DNA of 64,000 bases from Gemmatimonadaceae bacterium (GCA_013813715.1 JACCRF010000041.1:62001-126000); one strand, 5' to 3'; counted from the stretch's first letter, positions 7,587 to 16,575 are shown. The notes: a model not told the origin generated them from the sequence alone. Numbers and translations are program-made.

Positions 7587-9218
7587 TCAGTATGTCTGGA
7601 AATACAGCTTCCGATCCTGAAACGCCACGCTGTCGACCTGTGAGAGGCCCGAAAGCCTGGTGGGTGATACGAAGAGGAATTTACCCGGCTGCTGTCGCAG
7701 AGACGCAACTGTGGCGGGCATCGTTGATTCAACAACGAAGTAGTACGAGCCGAGCCTGGTAAAGGAATCCATTCCGTCGGAATACAGCTGCTTCGGAACG
7801 CGGTGAAACTCGCGCGGGGGGATCGGCGTAAACGCCGCAACGTAAATGTACGCGAGGGAGACGTAACGCTCGATGATGATCGCGTCGTATCGATTCTGGT
7901 GACCACTGAGTGCGCGTCCCATGTCCACGCCAATCTTCTGAAAAGAAAGTTCCCGAAAGTACGGGCTCGTCGCGTACTGCCAGGTCATGGCCGCGAATGA
8001 AAGGACGATCCCCGCAAGCGCTACAGGATAGAAGATTCTGCGGCGTAGTGACTTCCTGCGCACGAGGTTCCCGAGGACGATCAATCCGGCGGCTGAAAAC
8101 AGCGGTGTCAGCACTGCAATTGCGGAGGCCCGCATGGTAGCGGGATTGCCGGTCGTCAACGCCGCGGGCAGGATCGCGACCGCCATCGCGATGTAGGCGT
8201 ACTTCTGGCCGCGGGAGCCCGCGCGCACCGCAAGCAGCGCAAGGCCAATCAACCCGGCGTAGAAGAATGCGATCTCGAAAGGAAGGAGTCTGGCCACCGT
8301 GAGACCTCGCAGCGTCCTCGGGACGAAGAGATAATACGGCTCGAGGTTGAGCCAGTAGTTGTTCAGAAGGATCGCCGCAAAGTGGACCGGATTGTCCGCC
8401 GAAATCGTTAACACGCGAGCGCGCGCGAAGAATCGCTCACCTTGATCGAGCAGGAACAGCATCTGAGGGAGTGCTCCGATAAATGCGCCCGCACCCAGAA
8501 GCAGAATGGGTCGCACCCGGTGCGCGGCGTGGCGCGCGATGTCGATCGCGATCACCAGAATGAGCAGGGGAGCGGTAAGCCGCGTGGATTGATACGAGTT
8601 CGTTGAAAGGCCGGTCAGCAGGCCAAGCAAAAGGACGTGACCGCCCGGAAAATTCGCGAGTGCTGCCCGCTGCCAGAGCCACAGAATCAGAATAAGGAAG
8701 AATCCGGGGAGAATGCCCCCTTCGTGGGCCACTCTCGAAAACTGGATGTGAAGGGGCGATAGAGCCGCAAAGAGCAGCGCCAGGACCGCATAGTCGTCGC
8801 CGCGCATGCCGCGAGCGAATGCGTAGATCAGAAGCAGCGACGCGATTCCGAGAACGGCCGCCGGAAGTCTCCCGGCGACCACGGAAAAGCCGGTAAATCG
8901 CTGCGGGATGGCCGCCAGCCAGGCGTAAAGGGCAGGCCGGTAGTCGCGTTCCCCAAAAGCCCGCACGACGGCCGGAAATCTGTCTCCGAACCTGTCGGCA
9001 CCAGTCTCCGCGAGTGACCAGCCGTCATAGATATTTGACAGCTCGTCCTGGTGCACCCCCAATGGGTACTGGTCGAGCTGATAGAGGCGCACGAAGGCAC
9101 CCAGGACGAGAAGCGCCATTACGGCGAGGCGGCGGATCTGCTTGCGCTCGAAGGTGATCATTGGTCTGGTTGCGGGCGCGACACGAGCCGGGACGCGGGG
9201 TCGCCATACTTGGCTCAT
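7587..9218 (-). CDS. GT39/PMT-like GT-C glycosyltransferase
   Basis: A 543-residue membrane protein of the ArnT/PMT type (GT-C fold, using polyprenyl-phosphate-linked sugars on the periplasmic side). After the first helix (MALLVLGAFVRLYQL) comes the acidic motif HQDELSNIYDGW, the usual site of the catalytic Asp in this fold. About ten more helices follow and a soluble tail of about 130 residues. The start is ATG 9218; an ATG 57 bp further in (MITFERKQ) would also precede the first helix. It is the first gene of a minus-strand operon (15 bp gap to the next gene) and is divergent from another GT39-like gene at 9363 across a 144 bp region that probably holds both promoters. Sugar and acceptor are unknown. 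Confidence 0.8.
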   Translation of the reverse strand: MSQVWRPRVPARVAPATRPMITFERKQIRRLAVMALLVLGAFVRLYQLDQYPLGVHQDELSNIYDGWSLAETGADRFGDRFPAVVRAFGERDYRPALYAWLAAIPQRFTGFSVVAGRLPAAVLGIASLLLIYAFARGMRGDDYAVLALLFAALSPLHIQFSRVAHEGGILPGFFLILILWLWQRAALANFPGGHVLLLGLLTGLSTNSYQSTRLTAPLLILVIAIDIARHAAHRVRPILLLGAGAFIGALPQMLFLLDQGERFFARARVLTISADNPVHFAAILLNNYWLNLEPYYLFVPRTLRGLTVARLLPFEIAFFYAGLIGLALLAVRAGSRGQKYAYIAMAVAILPAALTTGNPATMRASAIAVLTPLFSAAGLIVLGNLVRRKSLRRRIFYPVALAGIVLSFAAMTWQYATSPYFRELSFQKIGVDMGRALSGHQNRYDAIIIERYVSLAYIYVAAFTPIPPREFHRVPKQLYSDGMDSFTRLGSYYFVVESTMPATVASLRQQPGKFLFVSPTRLSGLSQVDSVAFQDRKLYFQTY

Positions 9219-9362
9219 GCCAATGTATTTTCAGACGCTGGTCACCGAAACCTCTCCTGCCCTTTCTCATCACAGGTGGATGCACAGCTCTTCGTCGCTC
9301 GCGCGCGCACGCCGTCCCACACGCGTTGATCGGAGTCCGGTCTCCCTTCGCTGCACAATTCG

Positions 9363-10985
9363 GTGAGCCGGCGTCCTGAGTACGACAGGTGGGCGCTGGC
9401 AACGGCGATACTTCTCGCAATCGTGGCCGCGCTGATCGGCGTCACCTTTCGGGACTACGGCGTAACCGTGGACGAGCTGCATGGCAGGGCCAACGGCAGG
9501 CTCTTTCTGAACTGGTACGCCTCGGGCTTCTCCGACAATACCATCAACACAGAGGGCAACCACTACCTTTACGGCAGCTTCGTTAACGCGGTCTTTGCGT
9601 TCGCGGCTCAGCGTTCCCCTTTCGGACCATACGAGACCGGTCACCTCCTTATCGCGCTGACGGGTCTGCTCGGCATCGTCTTCGCCTGGCGGATCGGAAA
9701 CCTGCTCGCCGGCCCGCTGGCGGGTTTTCTCTCCGCGGCGATCCTGACTCTCACGCCCACCTATTACGGGCACATGTTCATGAACGCGAAGGACATTCCC
9801 TTCGCGGCTTTGTTCCTCGTCACCGTTTATTACCTGCTACGCGCGTACGCTCAGCTGCCGAGGCTTCCCTTGCAATCGGTGGCCGTGCTCGGCGTCATCA
9901 TCGGGCTGACGCTCGGCATCCGGATCGGCGCCATCATGCTGTTTGGGTATTGCGTTGTCCTCACGCTGCTCTGGATCCTCGCGCGCTTCAGGAAAAGCAG
10001 ATCGTACCGTGGGCGCGAGATCTTTTCGGACCTGAGAGCCGCGGCAGTAACACTGCTCAAGGTCGGCGGGATCGCGTGGGCGGTGATGCTCCTGTGGTGG
10101 CCCTATGCACAGCTCAGCCCCATTCTGAATCCGCTCCGTGCCTTCAGACGTGCCGCGAATTTCACGGACTTCCCGGCCACGGTTCTTTTTGAAGGCCGGT
10201 TCATCGCGGCGAATGCATTGCCATGGCACTACCTGCCAGCATCCTTTCTGATCACGCTCCCGGAGTTTTACCTGATCGCGCTGGTGGGGGGTATCACGAG
10301 CCTGGTCGTCCGTGGACTCGCGCGTCGCGGATCGGGCGCCGGCACCGACGCCGATCGAGAAAGCAAGCTGCTGTTTCTGATATTCGTCACACTCTTTCCG
10401 CTGGTGACGGCGATCATCATGCGGCCAATTCTGTACGACTCGAACAGACATTTCCTGTTCGTCATTCCACCGTTGGCGGTTCTTGCGGGCATTGCGCTCG
10501 CCTCGCTGTTGACATCGACTGTGAGGCTGCCGGTCAAAGCTGCGTTCACGTTCATTGTCATGCTTGCAGCCGGTGCGACCGTGGTCAACATGGTCCGGTT
10601 GCATCCGTATCAGTACCTCTTTTACAACAGCGCCTTCGGCGGGCTCCACGCCGCACTCGGACGATTCGAGACCGACTACTGGGGCCAGTCTCACAAGGAG
10701 GGAATCGAATGGCTCATCCGCCACTATCGGCCCGGAGCGCCGCCGGCGTCGATTCGTGTGGCGAATACGGCCGTTGAATTTCAGACGTCGTATTACCTCG
10801 AGCGCAGTGGGGCAGCGGGGGCTCGGTTCGCTTCTGTGAGCAAGCATCAGAGGCCCCACATACTGCTTTCCATAACGCGGTGGAACGCTCACCTGAAGCA
10901 CCCGGGCCGCGTTCTCCATGTGGTCGAGCGGGTCGGGGTACCACTGCTCTACGTGATCGAGCTCGCCGACCCGGCGTTTCCGTAA
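9363..10985 (+). CDS. GT39-like GT-C glycosyltransferase
   Basis: A 540-residue membrane glycosyltransferase. Starting at GTG 9363, the first helix (LATAILLAIVAALIGV) is followed by the acidic motif YGVTVDELHGRANGR, where the GT-C catalytic Asp is expected, then TPTYYGHMFMNAKDIPFAA and about ten helices. The C-terminal part has YDSNRHFLFVIPPLAVLAG and the soluble-tail motifs HPYQYLFYNSAFGG and DYWGQSHKEG, which recur in bacterial phospholipid-carrier-dependent glycosyltransferases of this type. No close operon partner lies downstream. The sugar cannot be read from sequence. Call based on motif layout and length, which are normal for the family. Confidence 0.8.
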   Translation: MSRRPEYDRWALATAILLAIVAALIGVTFRDYGVTVDELHGRANGRLFLNWYASGFSDNTINTEGNHYLYGSFVNAVFAFAAQRSPFGPYETGHLLIALTGLLGIVFAWRIGNLLAGPLAGFLSAAILTLTPTYYGHMFMNAKDIPFAALFLVTVYYLLRAYAQLPRLPLQSVAVLGVIIGLTLGIRIGAIMLFGYCVVLTLLWILARFRKSRSYRGREIFSDLRAAAVTLLKVGGIAWAVMLLWWPYAQLSPILNPLRAFRRAANFTDFPATVLFEGRFIAANALPWHYLPASFLITLPEFYLIALVGGITSLVVRGLARRGSGAGTDADRESKLLFLIFVTLFPLVTAIIMRPILYDSNRHFLFVIPPLAVLAGIALASLLTSTVRLPVKAAFTFIVMLAAGATVVNMVRLHPYQYLFYNSAFGGLHAALGRFETDYWGQSHKEGIEWLIRHYRPGAPPASIRVANTAVEFQTSYYLERSGAAGARFASVSKHQRPHILLSITRWNAHLKHPGRVLHVVERVGVPLLYVIELADPAFP

Positions 10986-10993
10986 TCGTCGTA

Positions 10994-11031
10994 TGAAATC
11001 GTTGTAAGAAGGTGAAATCGTTGTAAGAAGG
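10994..11031 (+). repeat. two perfect tandem copies of a 19 bp unit
   Basis: The unit TGAAATCGTTGTAAGAAGG occurs at 10994-11012 and again at 11013-11031 with no mismatch. It is in the 173 bp between a GT39-like gene and the Ig/SGNH gene, immediately followed by a GC-rich GGGGCCCCACCC stretch. It could be a regulator-binding region or simple slippage. Confidence 0.9.
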
Positions 11032-11158
11032 GGCCCCACCCGTTAAAATGCGCGTGGATCTCCATCGTGAGTTTCCTCCGCGTCGCACCCTGTAAGCTGG
11101 CGCTTGCAGCCGCTAAAGCTTCGCTACCGTCTTCCCCTCGCTCTTGCGAAATCTTGAC

Positions 11159-14100
11159 ATGGAGTTCCATCAACAGAGAGCGGCAATTGCCCGGCGCGCG
11201 ACACTTGTGTCGATTGCCGGGGGCCTTCTCGCGTTCGGATGGGGATGCGGCGAACCGACGGCTCCACCTGCTCCAGTTGCTACGGTCGGCATCGCGCCGT
11301 CGACTGTAATTAGAGTCGTGCCCGGCGGGAGTGAGTCTCTGTCGGCGGTGCCGAAAGATGCCGCGGGAAACACGCTGACCAACCGCACCGCGACGTGGGC
11401 CAGTTCCGACCCTTCGAAGGTGACTGTGGCCGGCGGTCTCGTAACGGGCGTGGCGAAGGGCAGCGCCACTGTCACAGTGACGGTGGAAGGTCGCACGGCG
11501 ACCGCCGAAGTAGAGGTGAGAGACGGCGCGGTCGTGACACCGAGTGGAGCATCGTTCTCGGCATTCGACGGAGCAATCGCTGTCGCGGTTCCGCCCGGGG
11601 CATTCACCCAGACCCGAAACGTGACGCTCGCCCCGGCGTCGGCGCCGCCGCCCAACAGCCGATTGGTCGCCGGAACGGCGTTCGAAATAGGACCGGCAGG
11701 CATGACCGCAGCCGCTCCAGTCGGGATCACGATCGCGTACGATCCGGCAAAAGTGGACTCGGACAGCCCGCAGAGTGGGCTACAGCTCTACGAAGTCGTC
11801 GGCGGCAACTGGAGCCTCGTTGCCAACAGTACCGTCGATGTCACGGCTCGGAAAGTCTCGGGGAATGTCACGCAGTTCGGCACCTACGCCATACTGATGC
11901 AGCCGCGCGTTGACACGGTGACGGTTAACGGCCCGCCCGCGTCGCTCGCATCGCAGGCTACTTTCCAGTTCACCGCGACGCTGAAGGACAACACTGGTCT
12001 GGTTCTGAACCGCACGGCGACCTGGACCAGTTCGAATCCTGCAGTGCTGCGAATCGATGCGACGACCGGCCTCGCTACTGCGCTCGTGCCTGGCACGGTT
12101 ACGGTGACCGCGATCTCGGAAAAGAAAACGGGAACCGCAACCGTTACCGTGGTGCCAGGCCCGCCGGCCCGCCTTATTCGGGTTGCGGGAGACGGCCAGA
12201 CCGCCGCGGCCGGAATCGCCGTGCCGATTCCGCCGTCGGTCAAGGTCACCGACCAGTTCGGGAACGCTATTCCCGGATTCGCGATTGTCTTCGCGGTGAC
12301 GGGCGGCGGCGGTCAGATTACGGGCGGCTCCGCGGCAACGAACGCGGAAGGCGTAGCCACCGTTGGAAGCTGGGTCCTCGGAACGGTCGCCGGACAGAAT
12401 AGAATAACTGCCAGTGGAGCCGGGCTTCCCGAGAGCCCGCTCACCTTCACGGCATCGGGTGTCGCCGGCGGGGCGGCAATAATCGCGGCCGCATCGGCGA
12501 CCGCCCTCACGGGAACCGCTGGAGGGCTCGTCGGCACACTGCCATCGGTGAAGGTGACCGACGCCAACGGCAACGCGGTCGGCGGCGTTACAGTCACTTT
12601 CTCGCCGTCGGGCGGGGGCAGCGTAGAGGGTGGAAGCGCGACCACCAACAGTTCGGGCCTCGCGACCGTTGCAAGCTGGAGACTTGGGACGACGGCGGGC
12701 TCCCAGACGCTTCTGGCGACCGCGCCGGGCCTCACGGGAAGCCCAATTACGTTCACGGTCGCCGCGGCGGCTCCGGTGCCATCGACGATCGCCGCCAACG
12801 CCGGTAATGGGCAGACCGCCGTGATACTGGGGGCGGTGGCGATTCCCCCGTCGGTGCGCATCACGGATCCTGCCGGAATCCCGGTGCCGGGAGTCCAGGT
12901 TACGTTCGCCGTCACCGGCGGCGGGGGCAGCATCTCGGGAGCCAGCCCCGTCACCGACGCAAACGGCGTCGCGGCGGTAGGAGGCTGGGTGCTGGGCCCG
13001 ACCGTCGGCCAGAACACATTGACGGCCACCTCGGGGACGCTGTCCGGCAGCCCAGTGACTTTCACCGCGACAGCTTTTGCGCCGGTGCCGGTCGCGATCA
13101 CCATAGTCGCGGGCGACAACCAGACGGTCAACGCGGGCCAGCCGGTGCCTGTGGCGCCCGCCGTCAAGGTCACCGACGCAGACGGTCGCGGCGTGCCCGG
13201 CGTCGCGGTCAGCTTTACGATCAGAAGCGGCGCCGGATCGGTGACCGGAGGAGAGACGACGACCAACTCGTCCGGCATCGCGACCGTCGGTAGCTGGGTA
13301 CTCGGCCTCGATGGCAACTCGCTCCTCGCCACGTCCGTCGGACTAACCGGCAGCCCGCTCGTTTTCGTCGCTACTGGGATGCCATTCATTCAGATTGTGA
13401 CGTTCGGCGACTCGAATACCGATCTTGGGACTCGTGGCACCGAACCGCTTATCCAGGCGACTTCCTATGTCTCCAACGCGCCGTCGCCTCCAACGGCCGT
13501 CCGTCTAGGGCCGAACGATCCGAACAACCCGTTCCAGCTCGCCGGCAAGATCGAGGCGCGCTGGCGTGCCAGCCGGAGCGAGATAATCCGCGCTATAAAC
13601 CACGGCATTTCGGGAACGGGAACGGGAACGGGTCGAAACTCACTCACGAGCCCCAACGCTTTCGAGGTGTGGCAGGGCGTGAGCCGGTTCGAGGCGGAGG
13701 TTCTTGGCATAGGTTATCTATGGTACGGCGGAGAGCTGACGAGTCCGACCTTCCCCAACGGTCCGGTGCCGCGGCTGCGCGCGTTCACTCCCAGGGCCGC
13801 CGATTTCGCCTACGTGTCGCTAGGCACCAATGACGTTGTCGCTGGGATGACCCCCGAGGCGACGATCGCCAACCTCGCCCGGATGGCGGACATGTGGATT
13901 GCCGCGGGACTTCCGGCGAGCCACTTCATCATCACGACGCTGCCGCCGCGCGAGCCGCAGTACAGCGCTACCCTGCCCACGATCAACGCCGGCATCCGCG
14001 GGTTGCGCGACACGCGCGGCATCCGTCTCATCGACATCGCCGCGTTCACTTCGGCGGATAATGGATTGACCTGGCTCCGTGCGAGCCTCCACGTGGACAA

Positions 14101-14176
14101 CGATCCACTTCACGTTGCCGAGGAGGTGCGGACCTGGATCGCAGAGCGCGTTTTCGAGATCATCAACGCGCCCTGA
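11159..14176 (+). CDS. secreted Ig-repeat protein with C-terminal SGNH/GDSL hydrolase
   Basis: Probable cell-surface esterase or deacylase on a long Ig stalk. From ATG 11159 (1005 residues): an export signal (ARRATLVSIAGGLLAFGWGC, with Cys 30 in a poor lipobox), a Big_2-like domain (about 38-120), a ZU5-like domain (about 125-250), a second Big_2-like domain (about 255-335), four Big_1-like repeats of about 100 residues (about 336-740), and an SGNH hydrolase (about 742-1005). The hydrolase shows the catalytic Ser block TFGDSNTDLG, the Asn block SLGTNDVV and the Asp/His block DNDPLHVA, so all catalytic positions appear present. SGNH enzymes often remove or add acyl groups on polysaccharides, and the surrounding locus suggests such a substrate, but that is inference. 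A TTG 15 bp upstream is an alternative start. Confidence 0.85.
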   Translation: MEFHQQRAAIARRATLVSIAGGLLAFGWGCGEPTAPPAPVATVGIAPSTVIRVVPGGSESLSAVPKDAAGNTLTNRTATWASSDPSKVTVAGGLVTGVAKGSATVTVTVEGRTATAEVEVRDGAVVTPSGASFSAFDGAIAVAVPPGAFTQTRNVTLAPASAPPPNSRLVAGTAFEIGPAGMTAAAPVGITIAYDPAKVDSDSPQSGLQLYEVVGGNWSLVANSTVDVTARKVSGNVTQFGTYAILMQPRVDTVTVNGPPASLASQATFQFTATLKDNTGLVLNRTATWTSSNPAVLRIDATTGLATALVPGTVTVTAISEKKTGTATVTVVPGPPARLIRVAGDGQTAAAGIAVPIPPSVKVTDQFGNAIPGFAIVFAVTGGGGQITGGSAATNAEGVATVGSWVLGTVAGQNRITASGAGLPESPLTFTASGVAGGAAIIAAASATALTGTAGGLVGTLPSVKVTDANGNAVGGVTVTFSPSGGGSVEGGSATTNSSGLATVASWRLGTTAGSQTLLATAPGLTGSPITFTVAAAAPVPSTIAANAGNGQTAVILGAVAIPPSVRITDPAGIPVPGVQVTFAVTGGGGSISGASPVTDANGVAAVGGWVLGPTVGQNTLTATSGTLSGSPVTFTATAFAPVPVAITIVAGDNQTVNAGQPVPVAPAVKVTDADGRGVPGVAVSFTIRSGAGSVTGGETTTNSSGIATVGSWVLGLDGNSLLATSVGLTGSPLVFVATGMPFIQIVTFGDSNTDLGTRGTEPLIQATSYVSNAPSPPTAVRLGPNDPNNPFQLAGKIEARWRASRSEIIRAINHGISGTGTGTGRNSLTSPNAFEVWQGVSRFEAEVLGIGYLWYGGELTSPTFPNGPVPRLRAFTPRAADFAYVSLGTNDVVAGMTPEATIANLARMADMWIAAGLPASHFIITTLPPREPQYSATLPTINAGIRGLRDTRGIRLIDIAAFTSADNGLTWLRASLHVDNDPLHVAEEVRTWIAERVFEIINAP
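12166..13380 (+). repeat. four tandem Ig-like (Big_1-type) coding repeats
   Basis: Four units of about 300 bp encode diverged copies of a domain with the pattern PPSVKVTD, then VTFAVTGGGG, then a block like GVATVGSWVLGT, then SPLTFTA. The copies keep the SWVLG core while the rest varies, so they are old duplications rather than recent slippage. Confidence 0.8.
13617..13634 (+). repeat. GGAACG hexamer microsatellite in the SGNH domain
   Basis: Three consecutive GGAACG units are read in frame as alternating Gly-Thr (GTGTGTG) between the Ser and Asn blocks of the hydrolase. Changes in copy number would keep the frame. Confidence 0.7.
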
Positions 14177-14242
14177 CAGAGGGGCCTGCCGTTTCTCTCG
14201 GATCAAGTCCCGCGCGAGGCGCGAGCCGTTATCTTCCGGCCG

Positions 14243-14674
14243 ATGATTGAAACCCTCAAGTCCGGCGACCAGCTGCTCGCGGTCATCATCTCGCGCGACT
14301 TTCACGAGCCCGGCATTCACTTCTTCACGCCGAACGACCTGTCGCAGCAGCTCGCCTACATGCGGCATCCTGCCGGAAAAGTCATTGATCCTCACGTCCA
14401 TAATCCCGTCAGTCGCACGGTTCAGTACACGCAGGAGGTGCTTTTCATCAAGCGAGGGAAGCTCCGCGTAGATTTCTACGATAACTCGCAGGTCTACCTC
14501 GAGAGCCGCATACTCAACGGCGGCGACGTGATCCTGCTGGCAACCGGCGGCCATGGCTTCGAGGTACTCGAGGAAATCGAAATGATCGAGGTGAAACAGG
14601 GGCCATACGCTGGCGACCAGGACAAGACTCGTTTCGCGGGAGTTCCCGCTGCGAGCGTGCTCGTCAGGGGATAG
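14243..14674 (+). CDS. cupin-fold protein, probable nucleotide-sugar modification
   Basis: A 143-residue single-domain cupin with metal-type ligands spaced as usual: DPHVHNP (about residues 50-56), QEVLFIKRG and ATGGHGFEVL. Small cupins lying next to DegT aminotransferases in polysaccharide loci include sugar 3,4-ketoisomerases (FdtA/QdtA) and epimerase-like proteins. The sequence does not look close enough to FdtA for me to assign that activity. It is the first gene of a tight three-gene set: the aminotransferase starts 3 bp after its stop and a methyltransferase overlaps that gene. Together they could make an N- or O-methylated amino sugar. The start ATG 14243 is the only plausible one. Confidence 0.7.
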   Translation: MIETLKSGDQLLAVIISRDFHEPGIHFFTPNDLSQQLAYMRHPAGKVIDPHVHNPVSRTVQYTQEVLFIKRGKLRVDFYDNSQVYLESRILNGGDVILLATGGHGFEVLEEIEMIEVKQGPYAGDQDKTRFAGVPAASVLVRG

Positions 14675-14677
14675 CTC

Positions 14678-15796
14678 TTGACCGGTTTTATCCCCGTAAA
14701 CGAGCCGGTCCTCGACGGAAACGAACGCAAATACCTGAACGAGTGCATCGACACTGGCTGGATCTCGTCCGAGGGCCCTTTCATTCGTGAGTTCGAGAAC
14801 CGTTTCGCCGACCGCGTGGGGCGCAAACACGGCGTTGCGGTATGCAACGGCTCGGCCGCGCTCGACGCAGCCGCGGCCGCGCTCCGAATCACGTCCGGCG
14901 ACGAGGTGATCCTCCCGACGTTCACGATCATCTCGTGCGCGTCTGCAATCTCGCGGCTTGGCGCAACGCCGGTAGTCGTGGACTGCGACCAGGCAACGTG
15001 GAACATGGACGTCTCGAAGATCGAGTCTCGCATTACGCCGCGCACGCGGGCGATCATGGTGGTTCACATCTACGGTCTGCCTGTCGATATGGATCCGGTT
15101 CTCGAGCTTGCGGCCCGCTACGGTCTCTCGCTAATCGAGGATGCGGCGGAGATGCTCGGGCAGACCTACCGCGGGAGGCCGTGCGGGTCGTTCGGCGACA
15201 TTTCGACGTTCAGCTTCTATCCAAACAAGCACGTCACGACAGGCGAGGGCGGAATGATCGTCACCGACGATGAAGCACTGGCCGAGCGTTGCCGGAGCCT
15301 CCGCAATCTTGCGTTCCAGCCGGCGCGCAGATTCGTGCACGAGGAGTTGGGCTGGAATTTCAGGATGACGAATCTCCAGGCGGCGGTCGGGCTCGCGCAG
15401 CTCGAGCGCCTCGACGAGTTCGTGGCGCGCAAGCGCGCGATCTTCGATGCGTACACACGCCTGCTCTCGGGAGCGTCCGGAATCCAGCTTCCCGTCGCAT
15501 CGACGGATTACGCGACGAACGCGAATTGGGTGTACGGCCTCGTCCTCACCGATGCGGTGCCTTTCGACGCCGGGGAAGCGATACGCCGGATGGCTGATCG
15601 CGGCGTCGGATGCCGGCCTTTCTTCTGGCCGATGCATGAGCAGCCCGCCTACCTGAAGGATGGTTTGTTCGCCGGGGAACGCCATCCCTGCGCGGAGCGG
15701 ATTGCACGCCGCGGGTTCTACATTCCAAGTGGTCTTGCTCTCACCGAGGAACAGATCGCTCGCGTTGCCGCCGCGGTGCGCGAGATGCTCGCTTGA
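14678..15796 (+). CDS. DegT/DnrJ/EryC1 aminotransferase
   Basis: PLP-dependent sugar aminotransferase, 372 residues, starting at TTG 14678 just after the cupin stop. Diagnostic parts: the N-terminal EPVLDGNERKYLNECIDTGW, the substrate-loop region VAVCNGSAALDAAAAAL, LIEDAAEMLGQTYRG and the Schiff-base lysine in SFYPNKHVTTGEGG. The family converts a keto-sugar nucleotide to an amino sugar using glutamate. With the cupin before it and the methyltransferase after it, a 3- or 4-amino-deoxy-hexose is the likely product type. Its position far from the rfb genes means the keto-sugar substrate could be supplied by the dTDP pathway at 50466-53822 or by another dehydratase. Confidence 0.9.
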   Translation: MTGFIPVNEPVLDGNERKYLNECIDTGWISSEGPFIREFENRFADRVGRKHGVAVCNGSAALDAAAAALRITSGDEVILPTFTIISCASAISRLGATPVVVDCDQATWNMDVSKIESRITPRTRAIMVVHIYGLPVDMDPVLELAARYGLSLIEDAAEMLGQTYRGRPCGSFGDISTFSFYPNKHVTTGEGGMIVTDDEALAERCRSLRNLAFQPARRFVHEELGWNFRMTNLQAAVGLAQLERLDEFVARKRAIFDAYTRLLSGASGIQLPVASTDYATNANWVYGLVLTDAVPFDAGEAIRRMADRGVGCRPFFWPMHEQPAYLKDGLFAGERHPCAERIARRGFYIPSGLALTEEQIARVAAAVREMLA

Positions 15797-16575
15797 CTGT
15801 CTTCGCTGAATACTCACGGTACTACGACCTTCTCTACCGCGATAAGGACTACGCCGCCGAATCGCGGTACGTAGCCGAACTCATCGAGCGGTATGCTCCC
15901 GCGGCCGCACGAGTGATGGAGATCGGCTGTGGCACGGGCAACCACGCAGTCGAGCTCGCGCGCGCGGGATACGACATGACGGGCGTCGACATGAGCGGTG
16001 GAATGCTGGCTGCCGCCGTCGCGCGCAGGGAATCGGAACCGCGCGACATTGCCGGCCGGGTGCGCTTTGTGAAAGGCGACGCGCGAACGGTTCGCCTCGG
16101 CGAAAAATTCGACGCTGTCATCTCACTCTTTCACGTGATGAGTTATCAGCTCACGAACGACGATCTCGCGGGCGCCTTTGCCACTGTGCGTGAGCATCTC
16201 GAGCCAGGCGGCGCCTTCATATTCGATTGCTGGTACGGGCCGGCCGTACTCACACAGCGGCCCGCCGTCACCGTGAAGCACTTCGCGGATGACGTGATCG
16301 AGGTGGAGCGAACCGCGACGCCGGTAATGCATGCGAACCGGAACGTCGTGGATGTCAACTACACGGTCGTGATGACGGAGCGGGGTACCGGGCGGCGCGA
16401 GACGCTCGAGGAGACCCACAGCATGCGCTATCTGTTCGCGCCGGAGGTGGAGCTGATGCTTCGCGCTGCAGGAATCGAGCTCCGGGCAAGCCATGCGTGG
16501 ATGAGCAATGCTGACCCGGGCGTCGCAACCTGGGCGGCCTGTTTCATTGGGACGGCGCTGCCGGCGGGTCGCTGA
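15793..16575 (+). CDS. class I SAM methyltransferase, amino-sugar N-methyltransferase-like
   Basis: A 260-residue Rossmann-fold methyltransferase starting at TTG 15793, overlapping the aminotransferase stop by 4 bp. The SAM site is MEIGCGTGNHAVELA (about residues 37-51) with the acidic GVDMSGGML after strand 2. Its N-terminus YYDLLYRDKDYAAES and the later HLEPGGAFIFDCWY resemble, from memory, the DesVI/TylM1 family that N-methylates amino sugars made by a neighbouring DegT enzyme. The gene order here (aminotransferase then methyltransferase) matches that logic. N-methylation is therefore a reasonable inference but not proven; O-methylation is possible. The 3' end overlaps the convergent gene 16544-17305 by 32 bp. 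Confidence 0.8.
   Translation: MTVFAEYSRYYDLLYRDKDYAAESRYVAELIERYAPAAARVMEIGCGTGNHAVELARAGYDMTGVDMSGGMLAAAVARRESEPRDIAGRVRFVKGDARTVRLGEKFDAVISLFHVMSYQLTNDDLAGAFATVREHLEPGGAFIFDCWYGPAVLTQRPAVTVKHFADDVIEVERTATPVMHANRNVVDVNYTVVMTERGTGRRETLEETHSMRYLFAPEVELMLRAAGIELRASHAWMSNADPGVATWAACFIGTALPAGR

Noticed and set aside
13820-15067. 415-codon minus-strand frame across two genes
   Set aside because: It runs antisense through the end of the SGNH domain, the cupin gene and the start of the aminotransferase, all of which have clear motifs on the plus strand.
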